A stretch of DNA of 27,853 bases. It comes from a virus. The notes under the pieces were generated by a model, which ran no database searches, was not told the origin of the DNA, and worked only from the letters and a program-made list of their open reading frames with translations. Position numbers and translations under genes: made by a program. Of this stretch, positions 1-7,021 are shown piece after piece (positions within the stretch are counted from its first letter, which is position 1; each line of letters opens with the position of its first letter). The stretch is taken from IMG/VR virus record IMGVR_UViG_3300042197_003764, positions 1-27,853 of that record. One strand, given 5' to 3'.

Positions 1-1010
1 TAGTAAATGCAGACGATATCGATCTTGCCACAGTTGCTGTTTCCAATACCTCTGGAGCAGATACTACAACTTTTGTATCTTCAGTTACAAGAGATTCATA
101 CGGAAGAGTAACTGCAGTTCAAACTTCAAATGTTGCTTTTACCGGATACTTAACTGAAAGTGAAGTTAATACTAGGATAAACACTATGGCAGTTACGAGC
201 ACTTTGGCAAACGCCAAAGGAGACATATTTACTGCCACAGCAGACAACGTGCCTGCAGTTTTGACTGTTGGCGCAAATGGTCTTTATCTTCAGGCAAATT
301 CTTCTCAAGCCACCGGCTTACAATGGTCTTCTATATCTCTGGTTGAAGCTATACCAATAAATGATCTTTCAGACGTAACTATTTCATCTGTTGCGTCAAA
401 TCAAACACTCCTATACAATGGTTCAGCTTGGATAAATACTTCTAATCCCACATTTGCTGGAAATTTAACTGTATCTGGAAACTTAATAGTTTCTGGAACT
501 ACAACAACTGTAAACTCAGCAACTCTTAGCATTGCGGATAATGTAGTTACTTTGAACTCAGATTTTACAACTGGATCCCCAACCGAAAACGCTGGAATAG
601 AAGTTCTTCGTGGAACTTCTTCTACGGTACAATTACGTTGGAATGAAACAGATGACTGCTGGGAGTTTACAAACGACGGAACGACGTATCAAAGAATATA
701 TGGCGACACCGTCACAAATGCTCAATCTGTGGCATATACATTGGCTCTGGCTGATAGGGGTAAAATGGTTGAGATGCTCGTTGGCTCAGCAAATAACTTA
801 ACAGTACCAACCAACTCAAACGCAGCTTTTCCAGTTGGAACAACAATAACAGTTCTCCAAACTGGAGCAGGACAAACCACTATAGTGGCTCAAAGTGGCG
901 TAACTATAAATGCAACACCGGGGTTGAAGCTGCGTGCACAGTGGTCATCTGCTACTCTTATTAAAAGAGCAACAGATACATGGGTTGCGCTGGGAGACTT
1001 GGCGGCATAA
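1..1010 (+). CDS. Tail-fibre-like virion structural protein, 3' part
   Basis: The reading frame is open from base 3 to the TAA at 1008-1010, so the gene starts before the window and about 335 C-terminal codons are visible. An ATG at 186 lies inside this frame and is not needed as a start. The product is rich in Thr, Ser, Asn, Ala and Val with few charged residues, as in beta-structured phage fibres. The segment containing VNSATLSIADNVVTLN and the later NAGIEVLRG and ELRW-like strand pattern resemble repeats in fibre or appendage proteins of aquatic phages. The end, with RATDTWVALGDLAA, resembles a common C-terminal fibre domain. A likely role is a virion surface appendage, possibly host binding. 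The PASTA/FPPY gene follows after one base. Family assignment is from memory of similar proteins; the host target cannot be inferred. Confidence 0.7.
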   Translation, partial: VNADDIDLATVAVSNTSGADTTTFVSSVTRDSYGRVTAVQTSNVAFTGYLTESEVNTRINTMAVTSTLANAKGDIFTATADNVPAVLTVGANGLYLQANSSQATGLQWSSISLVEAIPINDLSDVTISSVASNQTLLYNGSAWINTSNPTFAGNLTVSGNLIVSGTTTTVNSATLSIADNVVTLNSDFTTGSPTENAGIEVLRGTSSTVQLRWNETDDCWEFTNDGTTYQRIYGDTVTNAQSVAYTLALADRGKMVEMLVGSANNLTVPTNSNAAFPVGTTITVLQTGAGQTTIVAQSGVTINATPGLKLRAQWSSATLIKRATDTWVALGDLAA

Positions 1011-1011
1011 T

Positions 1012-1354
1012 ATGACGACAAATAGAGTTCCAGAACCCGGTAAAGGTTCAAAAAGAAAAAACCAAAGACCTACTATAAGTGCACGGAACGGCATCAAGCA
1101 CGGCAAACACCACTATTACTAGTGCAGGCTTTGTTGTTGGCACTGTTACTAGCGAATCAACGACAGTTGTAGCAAATAATAATACTGTTAAGGTAGCTTT
1201 GACAGATAGTTCTGTTGCTCCGCTAGGAACAGCGATAGATTATACACAGCATGCTCCATTCTTTCCCCCATATTTTCCCCCATATTTTCCCCCATATTTT
1301 CCGCCATATTTTCCGCCATATTTTCCCCCATATTTTCCACCTGATTTTAAGTAA
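1012..1354 (+). CDS. PASTA-like small virion protein with FPPY repeats, needs +1 shift
   Basis: The ATG at 1012 lies one base after the upstream stop. The zero frame encodes 24 codons (MTTNRVPEPGKGSKRKNQRP then TISA), reaches CGG at 1084 and would stop at 1120-1122. The +1 frame opens only after a TAA at 1076-1078 and runs to 1354. Joining the frames at CGGA gives 113 residues: a basic N-terminus, a PASTA-like module (TITSAGFVVGTVTSE to APLGTAIDYT), and a tail of six FPPY units plus FPPD. PASTA-like modules with aromatic/proline tails occur in aquatic phage structural genes, and adjacency to a fibre gene fits an appendage or adhesion part. A GTG at 1079 could start the second frame alone, but that would discard the N-terminus and leave 1012 without a product. 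Treated as one recoded gene. Confidence 0.65.
1084..1087 (+). other. CGGA +1 recoding site 1 (PASTA/FPPY gene)
   Basis: Zero-frame codons GCA CGG AAC; continuing as GCA, GGA, ACG (or GCA, CGGA, ACG) enters the downstream frame. Only 1079-1119 is open in both frames, and this is the only zero-frame CGG there. The resulting residue 25 is Gly if C is skipped, or Arg if CGGA is decoded as a quadruplet. Confidence 0.7.
1262..1345 (+). repeat. 12-bp tandem repeat encoding FPPY
   Basis: Six 12-base units of the form TTTCCCCCATAT (some with CCG for the first proline codon) and a seventh diverged unit encoding FPPD. The units stay in frame and vary only at silent positions, so the peptide rather than the DNA appears selected. 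Copy number may vary between related phages. Confidence 0.9.
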
Positions 1355-1364
1355 TTAATCAGGT
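1339..1364. terminator. Hairpin between convergent genes
   Basis: ACCTGATT (1339-1346) pairs perfectly with AATCAGGT (1357-1364) around a 10-base loop. It overlaps the 3' end of the + strand gene and abuts the 3' end of the - strand gene. A short T-rich stretch follows on the + strand. Position suggests a bidirectional terminator, but the stem is short and AT-rich. Confidence 0.45.
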
Positions 1365-2000
1365 TTATAATAATTTAGTTATTGTGTAAAAAGATGGAGT
1401 AGTATATCTTTCTCCAGAAGTAACAATTTTTACTCCATGGAGATAATTAATATCTCCAGGATGAGCTACTGCAAGACCTGGTTTTGGTTTAATTTCTAAA
1501 CCATACTGAGGATAATATAGTTCGCCGCCCTCAAAGTCATTATTATAGTAAATAAGTGAATTTAAATCATAAGTAGGAAATGGATTCGGAGATCCATTAT
1601 TTAATTGTTTATCGGCATGGGGTTTTTGCTCTAGTCCAGCAAACCACCTTATTATAACTGGTGGTCTTGAATATAATTGTACTTTATATTCTTTTTCTAA
1701 AAACATTTTCATTTTATCAATATATTTATTAATTAAATAATATATTTCTATATTTATTTTAGATAGAATTTCTCCACTACACTGACGGTTTTGCCAATAA
1801 GAAGCATTATATGTACATGTTCCATCTTCAGCGTATTGATTTTCTCCAGCATCCATCCATTTATTTATGTTTGGTAGAAAGTCTTGGATTTTTTTTAAAT
1901 CTTCTAATTCAACAAAGTTATGAATTATTTTTATATTTTTTATATCAGCACCAAAGTGTCCAGGTTCAATAAGTGATTTTTGCAAAGAAAATTGGTTCAT
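1365..2000 (-). CDS. Fe(II)/2-oxoglutarate-dependent oxygenase
   Basis: A 211-residue protein of the double-stranded beta-helix dioxygenase fold. In numbering from the ATG at 2000, the iron ligands are H128 and D130 in PHADKQ and a distal H188 in YLHGV, with R198 ten residues on as the expected 2-oxoglutarate anchor. GGELYYP and the KPKPG strand fit the prolyl-hydroxylase-like branch. An upstream ATG at 2039 would add 13 basic residues but lies inside a 13-bp inverted repeat; neither start has a good ribosome site, so 2000 is preferred. It is the only - strand gene, divergent from another oxygenase. Such enzymes hydroxylate protein, peptide or nucleic-acid substrates; the substrate here is unknown. 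Confidence 0.85.
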   Translation of the reverse strand: MNQFSLQKSLIEPGHFGADIKNIKIIHNFVELEDLKKIQDFLPNINKWMDAGENQYAEDGTCTYNASYWQNRQCSGEILSKINIEIYYLINKYIDKMKMFLEKEYKVQLYSRPPVIIRWFAGLEQKPHADKQLNNGSPNPFPTYDLNSLIYYNNDFEGGELYYPQYGLEIKPKPGLAVAHPGDINYLHGVKIVTSGERYTTPSFYTITKLL

Positions 2001-2012
2001 AGTTTGTTTTCG

Positions 2013-2049
2013 TTTTTTTGATATGATATAGTGTACCATATCAAAAAAA
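2013..2049. promoter_or_regulatory. 13-bp inverted repeat in the divergent promoter region
   Basis: TTTTTTTGATATG (2013-2025) and CATATCAAAAAAA (2037-2049) are perfect reverse complements around an 11-base centre containing ATATAGTG. The element lies between two divergent oxygenase genes and contains TGATATGAT, resembling the extended -10 motifs seen elsewhere in the window. It could be an operator overlapping back-to-back promoters or an AT-rich hairpin. Confidence 0.5.
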
Positions 2050-2065
2050 TAATGAAAGGTTTATC

Positions 2066-2803
2066 ATGGAATACTTTCACGTCGGAGCTTGTACTGATCC
2101 AGGCGATAACGCTAAATTTGGCATATATTTATATCGAAATGCTATACCAAGAGATCTTAATATACCAGAAAGACTAGAGGCTACTATTGGCAATAGTACT
2201 CATGAACTTTTTAAATGGTCAGATGCTACCGTGGGCTACAGTGTAAAAAAACCAGATTATAGAAACTGTATGAATCTCAAAATAAATCCAACACATTGGC
2301 AACACCTTACTTCAGAGTTTGAAGAGATAAAAAAATGTTATGAAGATATCGAGTCACGTTTAAAAATTTGTTTGACTCACTATGAGTCTATGTATAATTT
2401 TAAGATGGAATATATGGAAGCAATCAATTTTGTTAGATACACTCCAGGACAGCACTTTGCAGTTCATACTGATCACGGATTTTCGTATACTTGCACACTG
2501 TCATCTGTAATGTATCTCAATGATGATTACAATGGTGGAGAGATATGGTTTCCATATTTGAATATTAAGTTCAAACCAGAAGCAGGAGATATCATCTTTT
2601 TTCCGTCAACTTTTATATATGCTCACGCGTCAGAAAAAGTTACAAGTGGGACAAAGTACAGTGCAGTGACCATGTTTGATTATAATGATAACAATCACAA
2701 ACAACCTCTTGGCTACGCCTCAGAAAGAACAAAAATTACAGAAGATACTGGTATAACAAGAGGGCCTAATCAGCAACCGGTTTATTTCTCAAAAGGAGAG
2801 TAA
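2066..2803 (+). CDS. Fe(II)/2-oxoglutarate oxygenase, prolyl 4-hydroxylase-like
   Basis: 245 residues with a complete set of P4H-type signatures: H134-T-D136 (FAVHTDHGF), GGEIWFP near 158, GDIIFFPS near 174, distal H187 (YAHASE) and K197 in the 2-oxoglutarate-binding position usually occupied by Lys or Arg. The ATG is preceded by AAAGGT at a suitable distance. It is the first gene of a + strand run and its stop overlaps the next start as TAATG, so it is probably translationally coupled to the peroxidase-like gene. It is only distantly similar to the other oxygenases here. Substrate unknown; virion-protein or host-protein hydroxylation is inference. Confidence 0.88.
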   Translation: MEYFHVGACTDPGDNAKFGIYLYRNAIPRDLNIPERLEATIGNSTHELFKWSDATVGYSVKKPDYRNCMNLKINPTHWQHLTSEFEEIKKCYEDIESRLKICLTHYESMYNFKMEYMEAINFVRYTPGQHFAVHTDHGFSYTCTLSSVMYLNDDYNGGEIWFPYLNIKFKPEAGDIIFFPSTFIYAHASEKVTSGTKYSAVTMFDYNDNNHKQPLGYASERTKITEDTGITRGPNQQPVYFSKGE

Positions 2804-3417
2804 TGATTTACGAAGATGAGTTCCCCCATCTTCAAGAATTTGAAGAATCATTATATGATATTCCCATTAATTCAATAGATGGGGAAGAGAACATGCTCCA
2901 AAGATACAAGGGTAAAGTAACATTAATAACTAATGTTACTGGAGAGTGTGCTAACTCATCTCAGTACCCAATAATTGAAAGTTTATATCACCAATATAAA
3001 GACAGAGGTTTTGAAGTTTTAGCAATTCCAAGTATAGATTTTTGCGAGTTTGCATACGGAGAATTTGCAGATACTTCTGCAAGTGCAGAAAGTATGAGAG
3101 ATCATATGAGAAACTTTTATAAAACAGAGCTTCCCTACGCAGAAATAATAACAATTAAAAAAGATGAAGAATCAGGCATCATTCCCCACAAGCTTTATGA
3201 AACCCTCCAATATGGCGGCTTTCCAGCCAATGGTGGACCTGTCCAGGGAAATTTTGAAAAATTTATAATCAGTAGAAATGGCAAAAAAATGTATAGATTT
3301 TGCAACTCAGATCTTTTAAATTTAGCTTTTTACGCAAAAAATAGAAAAACAAATGCGGAGCAAGCATTACAAAACATAAAACTAGTAATAGAAAAACTTT
3401 TACAAGAAAAAAACTAA
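2803..3417 (+). CDS. Glutathione-peroxidase-like thioredoxin-fold protein
   Basis: The N-terminal half matches the glutathione peroxidase layout: SLYDIPINSIDGEENML (residues 17-32), YKGKVTLITNV, then C49 followed by A-N-S-S-Q-Y at the place of the peroxidatic Cys/Sec, then IESLYHQYKDRGFEVLAIPS. The usual FPCNQF segment with its catalytic Gln is replaced by IPSIDFCEF, which places a second Cys at 81. The protein is therefore diverged and may use C81 as resolving Cys, or may have changed chemistry. Length (204) is close to the family. Its start shares one base with the preceding stop. Peroxidases are unusual in phages; a role in redox protection or in partnership with the neighbouring iron enzymes is inference. 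Confidence 0.7.
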   Translation: MIYEDEFPHLQEFEESLYDIPINSIDGEENMLQRYKGKVTLITNVTGECANSSQYPIIESLYHQYKDRGFEVLAIPSIDFCEFAYGEFADTSASAESMRDHMRNFYKTELPYAEIITIKKDEESGIIPHKLYETLQYGGFPANGGPVQGNFEKFIISRNGKKMYRFCNSDLLNLAFYAKNRKTNAEQALQNIKLVIEKLLQEKN

Positions 3418-3423
3418 TAGCAT

Positions 3424-4128
3424 ATGACAAAAGTTACCTTAACTAAAACTCATCAAAATGCTCCTGAAATAATTCAGTCTAGGCTTAAAAGAACCTGGAT
3501 GGATGAAACTTATAAAAAACATGCCTATCAATGTCTTCCAGTCACAGCTGCAAATGTTAATGGTTGGGAGTTAATTCTTCCACAAGATATAGTAGTCCAA
3601 TGGGATGGTGGCAATAGCGTTCCAAAAGTATTGGAAGGAGAGTTCTATAAAGGCAGACAAATAGCCTATGGGGGAATTGTAGGAATGATTTCATTTGCGG
3701 TTGGCTGGGCATTTGGTACAGAAGACGGTCACGAAACTTGGATAAGTGGTTCTCCAAACTACTTTATAGATGGGGCAGCTCCTCTTACTGCAATTATCCC
3801 AAGCAGTTGGTGGCCAGATGAATTCCAAATGAATTGGAAAATCACAAAAATAGGAGAACCAATAAAATTTGAAGCTGGTAGTCCATTTATGTTTTTTAGC
3901 ATATTTAAAAGTGATTTGTTAGAAAATGTAGATTTTGTTGTGGAAAATCTTTGGGATAAACCAGATCTTATAAAAGCAAGACAGGCTTATAGTGATGAAA
4001 AAATTAGAAAAAATAAAGAAGAACCATGGACTTGGATAAAAGGAATAAAAACCGGTTTAAATGAAAAAGGTGAAGCAATTGGTCCATCATTTAATGGTCT
4101 TCCTAAATTAAATATCCCAATTAAATAA
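3424..4128 (+). CDS. DUF6065-like protein
   Basis: 234 residues. The pattern CLPVTAANVNGWELILPQD, then VQWDGG, a GG-rich stretch, SGSPNYFIDGAAPLTAI, WWPDEFQMNWKIT and FEAGSPFMFF matches my memory of the DUF6065 family, found in bacteria and phages beside oxygenase or tailoring genes and without known function. It is rich in Trp and Gly and appears to be a soluble beta protein, with no signal peptide or clear membrane segment. It begins seven bases after the peroxidase-like gene with no strong ribosome site and sits between oxygenase genes, suggesting one accessory operon. I can state no catalytic residues. Confidence 0.65.
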   Translation: MTKVTLTKTHQNAPEIIQSRLKRTWMDETYKKHAYQCLPVTAANVNGWELILPQDIVVQWDGGNSVPKVLEGEFYKGRQIAYGGIVGMISFAVGWAFGTEDGHETWISGSPNYFIDGAAPLTAIIPSSWWPDEFQMNWKITKIGEPIKFEAGSPFMFFSIFKSDLLENVDFVVENLWDKPDLIKARQAYSDEKIRKNKEEPWTWIKGIKTGLNEKGEAIGPSFNGLPKLNIPIK

Positions 4129-4155
4129 CTTTATTTTTAAATAAAAGGAAAATTA

Positions 4156-4833
4156 ATGATTGTTATAGATAACTTCATAAAAAATCAATCTCTATTATTT
4201 GAAATAGAAAATACTAAAGATTTTTTTCCAGCATCAATGGGCGATGAAACTAGAATAGCTTCAGAATTAAATAGCTATCATTACGAACAATCATCCTGTT
4301 TTGCTCCCTATATGTTTTGGCATGGTTGGCATAAGTCACCAGCAAATACGCCTAAAAAAAGACTAATTCAAGCAATATGGGAAAAAAATCTTCCTTTTTC
4401 GCTTGATGAGCTTTGCGGATTTGAATATTGGACTAGAACATTCAAACCAGGCCAATATCTCAGCGCTCATGTAGATGAAGACACTTTTCTATATGCAGAC
4501 ACAAAGATTTTTAAAGGGCCAATAATTGGATGTGTTTATTATCCTCATTTTAATGATGTTGTTGGAGGTTTTTTGGAAATATATCCAACTGCAGTACCTG
4601 AAAATACTTTAAATGCTCTTGAAAGAGAAAATATGGATCCACTTTTTGTTTCAGATGATCTAAAAGAAAGAATTTACTGTAGTCCAAACAGATTGATAAT
4701 CTTTGATGCAGGACACACAATTCATGCAACTACTCCGCCAATAAGTGGTGTCAGAAGAGTCATGGTCATAAATGTTTGGCATAAGGATAGTCCACCATCG
4801 GGCATTCAAAACAATAAATTCTATTATGAGTAA
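4156..4833 (+). CDS. Fe(II)/2-oxoglutarate-dependent oxygenase
   Basis: 225 residues. Iron-binding residues are seen as H105-V-D107 (YLSAHVDEDT) and distal H190 in TIHATTPP, with R200 ten residues on (GVRRVMVINVW). The FKPGQYLSAHVDED segment and the C-terminal VMVINVWHKD strand are typical of phage 2OG-Fe(II) oxygenases. The start follows AAAGGA. It differs from the tandem trio at 7022-9576 by lacking their WW-GH motif, so it is a separate branch. It comes directly after the DUF6065-like gene and before a cluster of small proteins. Substrate not inferable. Confidence 0.82.
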   Translation: MIVIDNFIKNQSLLFEIENTKDFFPASMGDETRIASELNSYHYEQSSCFAPYMFWHGWHKSPANTPKKRLIQAIWEKNLPFSLDELCGFEYWTRTFKPGQYLSAHVDEDTFLYADTKIFKGPIIGCVYYPHFNDVVGGFLEIYPTAVPENTLNALERENMDPLFVSDDLKERIYCSPNRLIIFDAGHTIHATTPPISGVRRVMVINVWHKDSPPSGIQNNKFYYE

Positions 4834-4880
4834 ACACAATACTTCATATAAGGAAAGAGTTTGTTCCAAAATAAATTGTC

Positions 4881-4901
4881 ATTACTATAAAATAAAGGAG
4901 G
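4881..4901 (+). promoter_or_regulatory. TTACTATA motif and strong ribosome site
   Basis: ATTACTATA (4881-4889) resembles the end of the promoter-like element shared at 9650 and 13376, and is followed by a near-perfect Shine-Dalgarno AAAGGAGG (4894-4901) before the ATG at 4912. A new transcript may start here for the small-gene cluster, though no matching upstream element is seen. Confidence 0.3.
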
Positions 4902-4911
4902 TAAGTTAATA

Positions 4912-5157
4912 ATGTTTTTTGATTCTTTGACTAATAAGGAAAAAAAAGTGTCTATTGAAACTTCAATGGCACATATTAAATTGGAATTATATAGACTTGT
5001 TAACGAAGCAGGTATTGACCCTGTGACTTTTAATATTGAAACTTTTAATTTTGATTCTAATAATATCGATACTCCTAACTATAGCCAATATAAAGAAATA
5101 TCAAATAATATTTTAAAGTTAAAAAATTTGATTAAAAGATTAAACGAAATTAACTAA
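4912..5157 (+). CDS. Small protein of a three-member GIDP paralogue set (A)
   Basis: 81 residues, AT-rich, not recognised. It has an amphipathic first half, then YRLVNEAGIDPVTFNIETF and a C-terminal YSQYKEISNNILKLKNLIKR helix. The arrangement Y-x-L, a few residues, G-I/L-D-P, a short variable linker, then a Tyr-containing helix ending in a basic Leu-rich stretch recurs in the products at 5168 and 5614. That makes diverged paralogy likely. It has the strongest ribosome site of the cluster. No signal peptide, metal motif or membrane span is evident. Position between oxygenases suggests an accessory role, but none can be assigned. Confidence 0.65.
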   Translation: MFFDSLTNKEKKVSIETSMAHIKLELYRLVNEAGIDPVTFNIETFNFDSNNIDTPNYSQYKEISNNILKLKNLIKRLNEIN

Positions 5158-5167
5158 GGCTATTAAT

Positions 5168-5392
5168 ATGTCAACTTTAAGCAATTCTGATTTAGATAAA
5201 ATTAAAAAAAAGGCTGTAAAATATATAGAAACTTCTGTGTATATGTTGTCAACATTTTTGGGAATTGATCCATCTGAAATCTCATCAAGTTCGTCTAAAC
5301 CAAATTGGCTTTTAGGTGAAACTGAGGAAGAAGCATACAATACATTGATACGCCAAGTAAAAATCTTAGAAAGACTAAGAAATGAAACATAG
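5168..5392 (+). CDS. Small protein of the GIDP paralogue set (B)
   Basis: 74 residues, ten bases after the previous gene, with a weak AAGG ribosome site. The core YMLSTFLGIDPSEISSSSSK followed by a helix with YNTLIRQVKILERL mirrors the product at 4912. The serine run probably forms a flexible linker between two helices. The 3' end overlaps the start of the next gene by 11 bases in another frame, implying coupled translation. No known family recognised. Confidence 0.65.
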   Translation: MSTLSNSDLDKIKKKAVKYIETSVYMLSTFLGIDPSEISSSSSKPNWLLGETEEEAYNTLIRQVKILERLRNET

Positions 5393-5621
5393 GAACAATG
5401 CTGCTCATCTTCCTAACGCAGATTTAGATAGACTTGAGTTTAATGAAGAATTTAAAGGTAAACAATCTCTTCCAGTTTACTCGCCCGATATTGGTACGTA
5501 CGGATATATAAATGGTGCAGTAATCAAATGTCCTCAATTGCATTTTTCATTGAGCTCTCTCGAATGCAATGTTGAAGAAATCATAAAAAAAGATTTAATT
5601 CGGAAACTAATTTATGGCTGA
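5382..5621 (+). CDS. Small protein of unknown function with an in-frame CGGA
   Basis: 79 residues if CGG at 5601 is read as Arg, ending at the TGA 5619-5621 and overlapping the next gene. If CGGA is recoded as elsewhere in the window, codon 74 is followed by AAC and TAA (5608-5610), giving 75 residues and a clean three-base gap before the ATG at 5614. Both products are nearly the same. The protein contains YSPDIGTYGYINGAVIKCP, two Cys (50 and 62) and an acidic helix near the end. It does not share the GIDP pattern of its neighbours. It overlaps the upstream gene by 11 bases. Function unknown. Confidence 0.6.
   Translation: MKHRNNAAHLPNADLDRLEFNEEFKGKQSLPVYSPDIGTYGYINGAVIKCPQLHFSLSSLECNVEEIIKKDLIRKLIYG
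5601..5604 (+). other. In-frame CGGA, possible recoding site giving immediate stop
   Basis: Zero-frame codons ATT CGG AAA. A +1 shift gives GGA AAC TAA, so termination occurs at 5610 instead of 5621. This is the only in-frame CGG in a plausible gene of the window that is not required to join two reading frames. Confidence 0.4.
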
Positions 5622-5913
5622 TGTAGAAAAAAATATAGAGTATTTAGAAAAACAGTTGGCTTATTTTTTATATATTATAGGATTAGATCCTCTAAAAATA
5701 GATACTCTCTCAATAGATGAGATATTGCAATCTGCAAGATTGTTTACTCAAAACAAAGTTTCAAGTTCAAGTAGTCTTGGATATACAGAAAGTTATTCAA
5801 AATTAGATTCAGGGTCTCCTGAAAGTATTTACATTAATTATCAAAAATTATATTTAATAACAAATATAAGAAGATTTTGGTATTGGCTAAGTATAGCGAA
5901 AGGCCTCGGGTAG
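5614..5913 (+). CDS. Small protein of the GIDP paralogue set (C)
   Basis: 99 residues. YFLYIIGLDPLKIDTLSIDE followed by a Ser-rich linker and YINYQKLYLITNIRRFWYW repeats the architecture of the products at 4912 and 5168. Its longer linker and its aromatic C-terminus (RRFWYWLSIAKGLG) set it apart; the end could touch a membrane or another protein. The ATG follows the recoded stop of the previous gene by three bases. The stop is one base before the next ATG, so the cluster is tightly coupled. Function unknown. Confidence 0.65.
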   Translation: MADVEKNIEYLEKQLAYFLYIIGLDPLKIDTLSIDEILQSARLFTQNKVSSSSSLGYTESYSKLDSGSPESIYINYQKLYLITNIRRFWYWLSIAKGLG

Positions 5914-5914
5914 T

Positions 5915-6628
5915 ATGTCTCAAGCATCAGATGGTTTAATCTATGAAAAAATAAAAAAAATAGTAAAACATAAAATTCAATCATCAGAAATGTTGCCAGA
6001 TTGGCAAAAAATACATAAAACACTAAATTCTTTACCCCTAGATAAAAGACAAGAGGCAACTGGGGCAGATGTTGTTATTTGGTTTTGGGACGTTGCATCA
6101 AAGTCAGACTCAGCGTGGAATCAACATTTTGGAGGACACGTTTATGCTGTTCAAGATGAGATGATTTTTCATTTAATCAACCCACAAAAAGTCCTGCTTG
6201 CATACCCATCTTTAGTTCCAGATTTTGTAGAGGTAATTTGCGAAAAAAGTGATCTAACCCTGTTGAATAACATACAGCTTCAACTTCTTGAAAAATCTTT
6301 TCAAGAAGAACTACAAAAATATACTTACCAGTTAATAACAATGCAGGAAATTGAAACTGGTACTTCGAAAAAATTCGACGTAATTTATATCTCTTTAAGT
6401 GATATTTATCACGACGCAGAATTGGTAGTCAACTTCTTTAATTTGCTAGAGAAAAACGGCTGCTTAGTGATAACACATGCAAATGAAGATGGACGTCTTT
6501 ATGGTCCCGAAAATGAATATACCGTAGCTTTTGATGTCCATCAAAAGTTAAAAAATCTAGAAGATTCTTTTATTTATCACAATCCACTTATTTCTGGAAA
6601 AACGTTTGTAAAAAAACTTAGCAATTAG
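5915..6628 (+). CDS. Unrecognised protein, possible methyltransferase-like C-terminal half
   Basis: 237 residues. The C-terminal half contains KKFDVIYISLSDIYHDAEL, then FFNLLEKNGCLVITHAN, then a final KLKNLEDSFIYHNPLISG strand-turn. This order (FDVI strand, acidic loop, helix, LLKNGCLVI strand) resembles the second half of class I SAM-dependent methyltransferases. A glycine-rich SAM-binding motif I is not clear, so the resemblance may be only a Rossmann-like fold. The N-terminal half has a Trp-rich GADVVIWFWDVAS segment and GGHVYAVQDE. It starts one base after the preceding stop. Annotated as unknown; the methyltransferase suggestion is weak. Confidence 0.5.
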   Translation: MSQASDGLIYEKIKKIVKHKIQSSEMLPDWQKIHKTLNSLPLDKRQEATGADVVIWFWDVASKSDSAWNQHFGGHVYAVQDEMIFHLINPQKVLLAYPSLVPDFVEVICEKSDLTLLNNIQLQLLEKSFQEELQKYTYQLITMQEIETGTSKKFDVIYISLSDIYHDAELVVNFFNLLEKNGCLVITHANEDGRLYGPENEYTVAFDVHQKLKNLEDSFIYHNPLISGKTFVKKLSN

Positions 6629-6645
6629 TTTTAGCTGCTTGTAAA

Positions 6646-6654
6646 TGATATAAT
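6646..6654 (+). promoter_or_regulatory. Extended -10 promoter motif TGATATAAT
   Basis: TGATATAAT is a TGN extended -10 with consensus TATAAT (6649-6654). Transcription starting about seven bases downstream would begin on the ATG at 6661, giving a leaderless message. The same nonamer occurs at 15448. Confidence 0.5.
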
Positions 6655-6660
6655 AGATTT

Positions 6661-6993
6661 ATGATTCCAAGCAATAAAAATAAAATGCTGTTATGGATAA
6701 CAGATTGTAAAGTAAAAAATCCAATAATTTTTACTTATAATATCGAAAAAAACAACGTCCAAGGTGAACTAGTTTTTCCAAATTTTACAATAAATTTATT
6801 TGGAAAAATTACTCCATCAAAAATGGTTTTATCTGCAAATTTATTTCCTTTAATAAATTCTTCTATAAGTCCATATATAACAATTTTATTTGAAATAACT
6901 ATTTTAGATAGTTATTGTATAGGAAGTATTTCTTTTTCAGAAGAAAACAAATATAAATTCTATGGCCTAAGATATACAGAAGATAACTTATAA
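6661..6993 (+). CDS. Hypothetical beta-rich protein
   Basis: 110 residues, alternating hydrophobic and polar residues (IIFTYNIEKNNVQGELVFP, TINLFGKITPS, ITILFEITILDSY), suggesting a small beta-sandwich. No family recognised. No ribosome site precedes the ATG and the promoter-like TGATATAAT ends six bases upstream, so translation may be leaderless. An internal Met at 6685 is an alternative start, also without a ribosome site. No signal peptide. It precedes the tandem oxygenases and may belong to their transcript. Confidence 0.5.
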   Translation: MIPSNKNKMLLWITDCKVKNPIIFTYNIEKNNVQGELVFPNFTINLFGKITPSKMVLSANLFPLINSSISPYITILFEITILDSYCIGSISFSEENKYKFYGLRYTEDNL

Positions 6994-7021
6994 TGATTCT
7001 ATTTAGTTAAGGAAAATTTTT

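Noticed and set aside
1262-1345. CRISPR-like or regulatory repeat array
   Set aside because: Units are 12 bases without spacers, in frame and encode FPPY with silent changes; a protein repeat.
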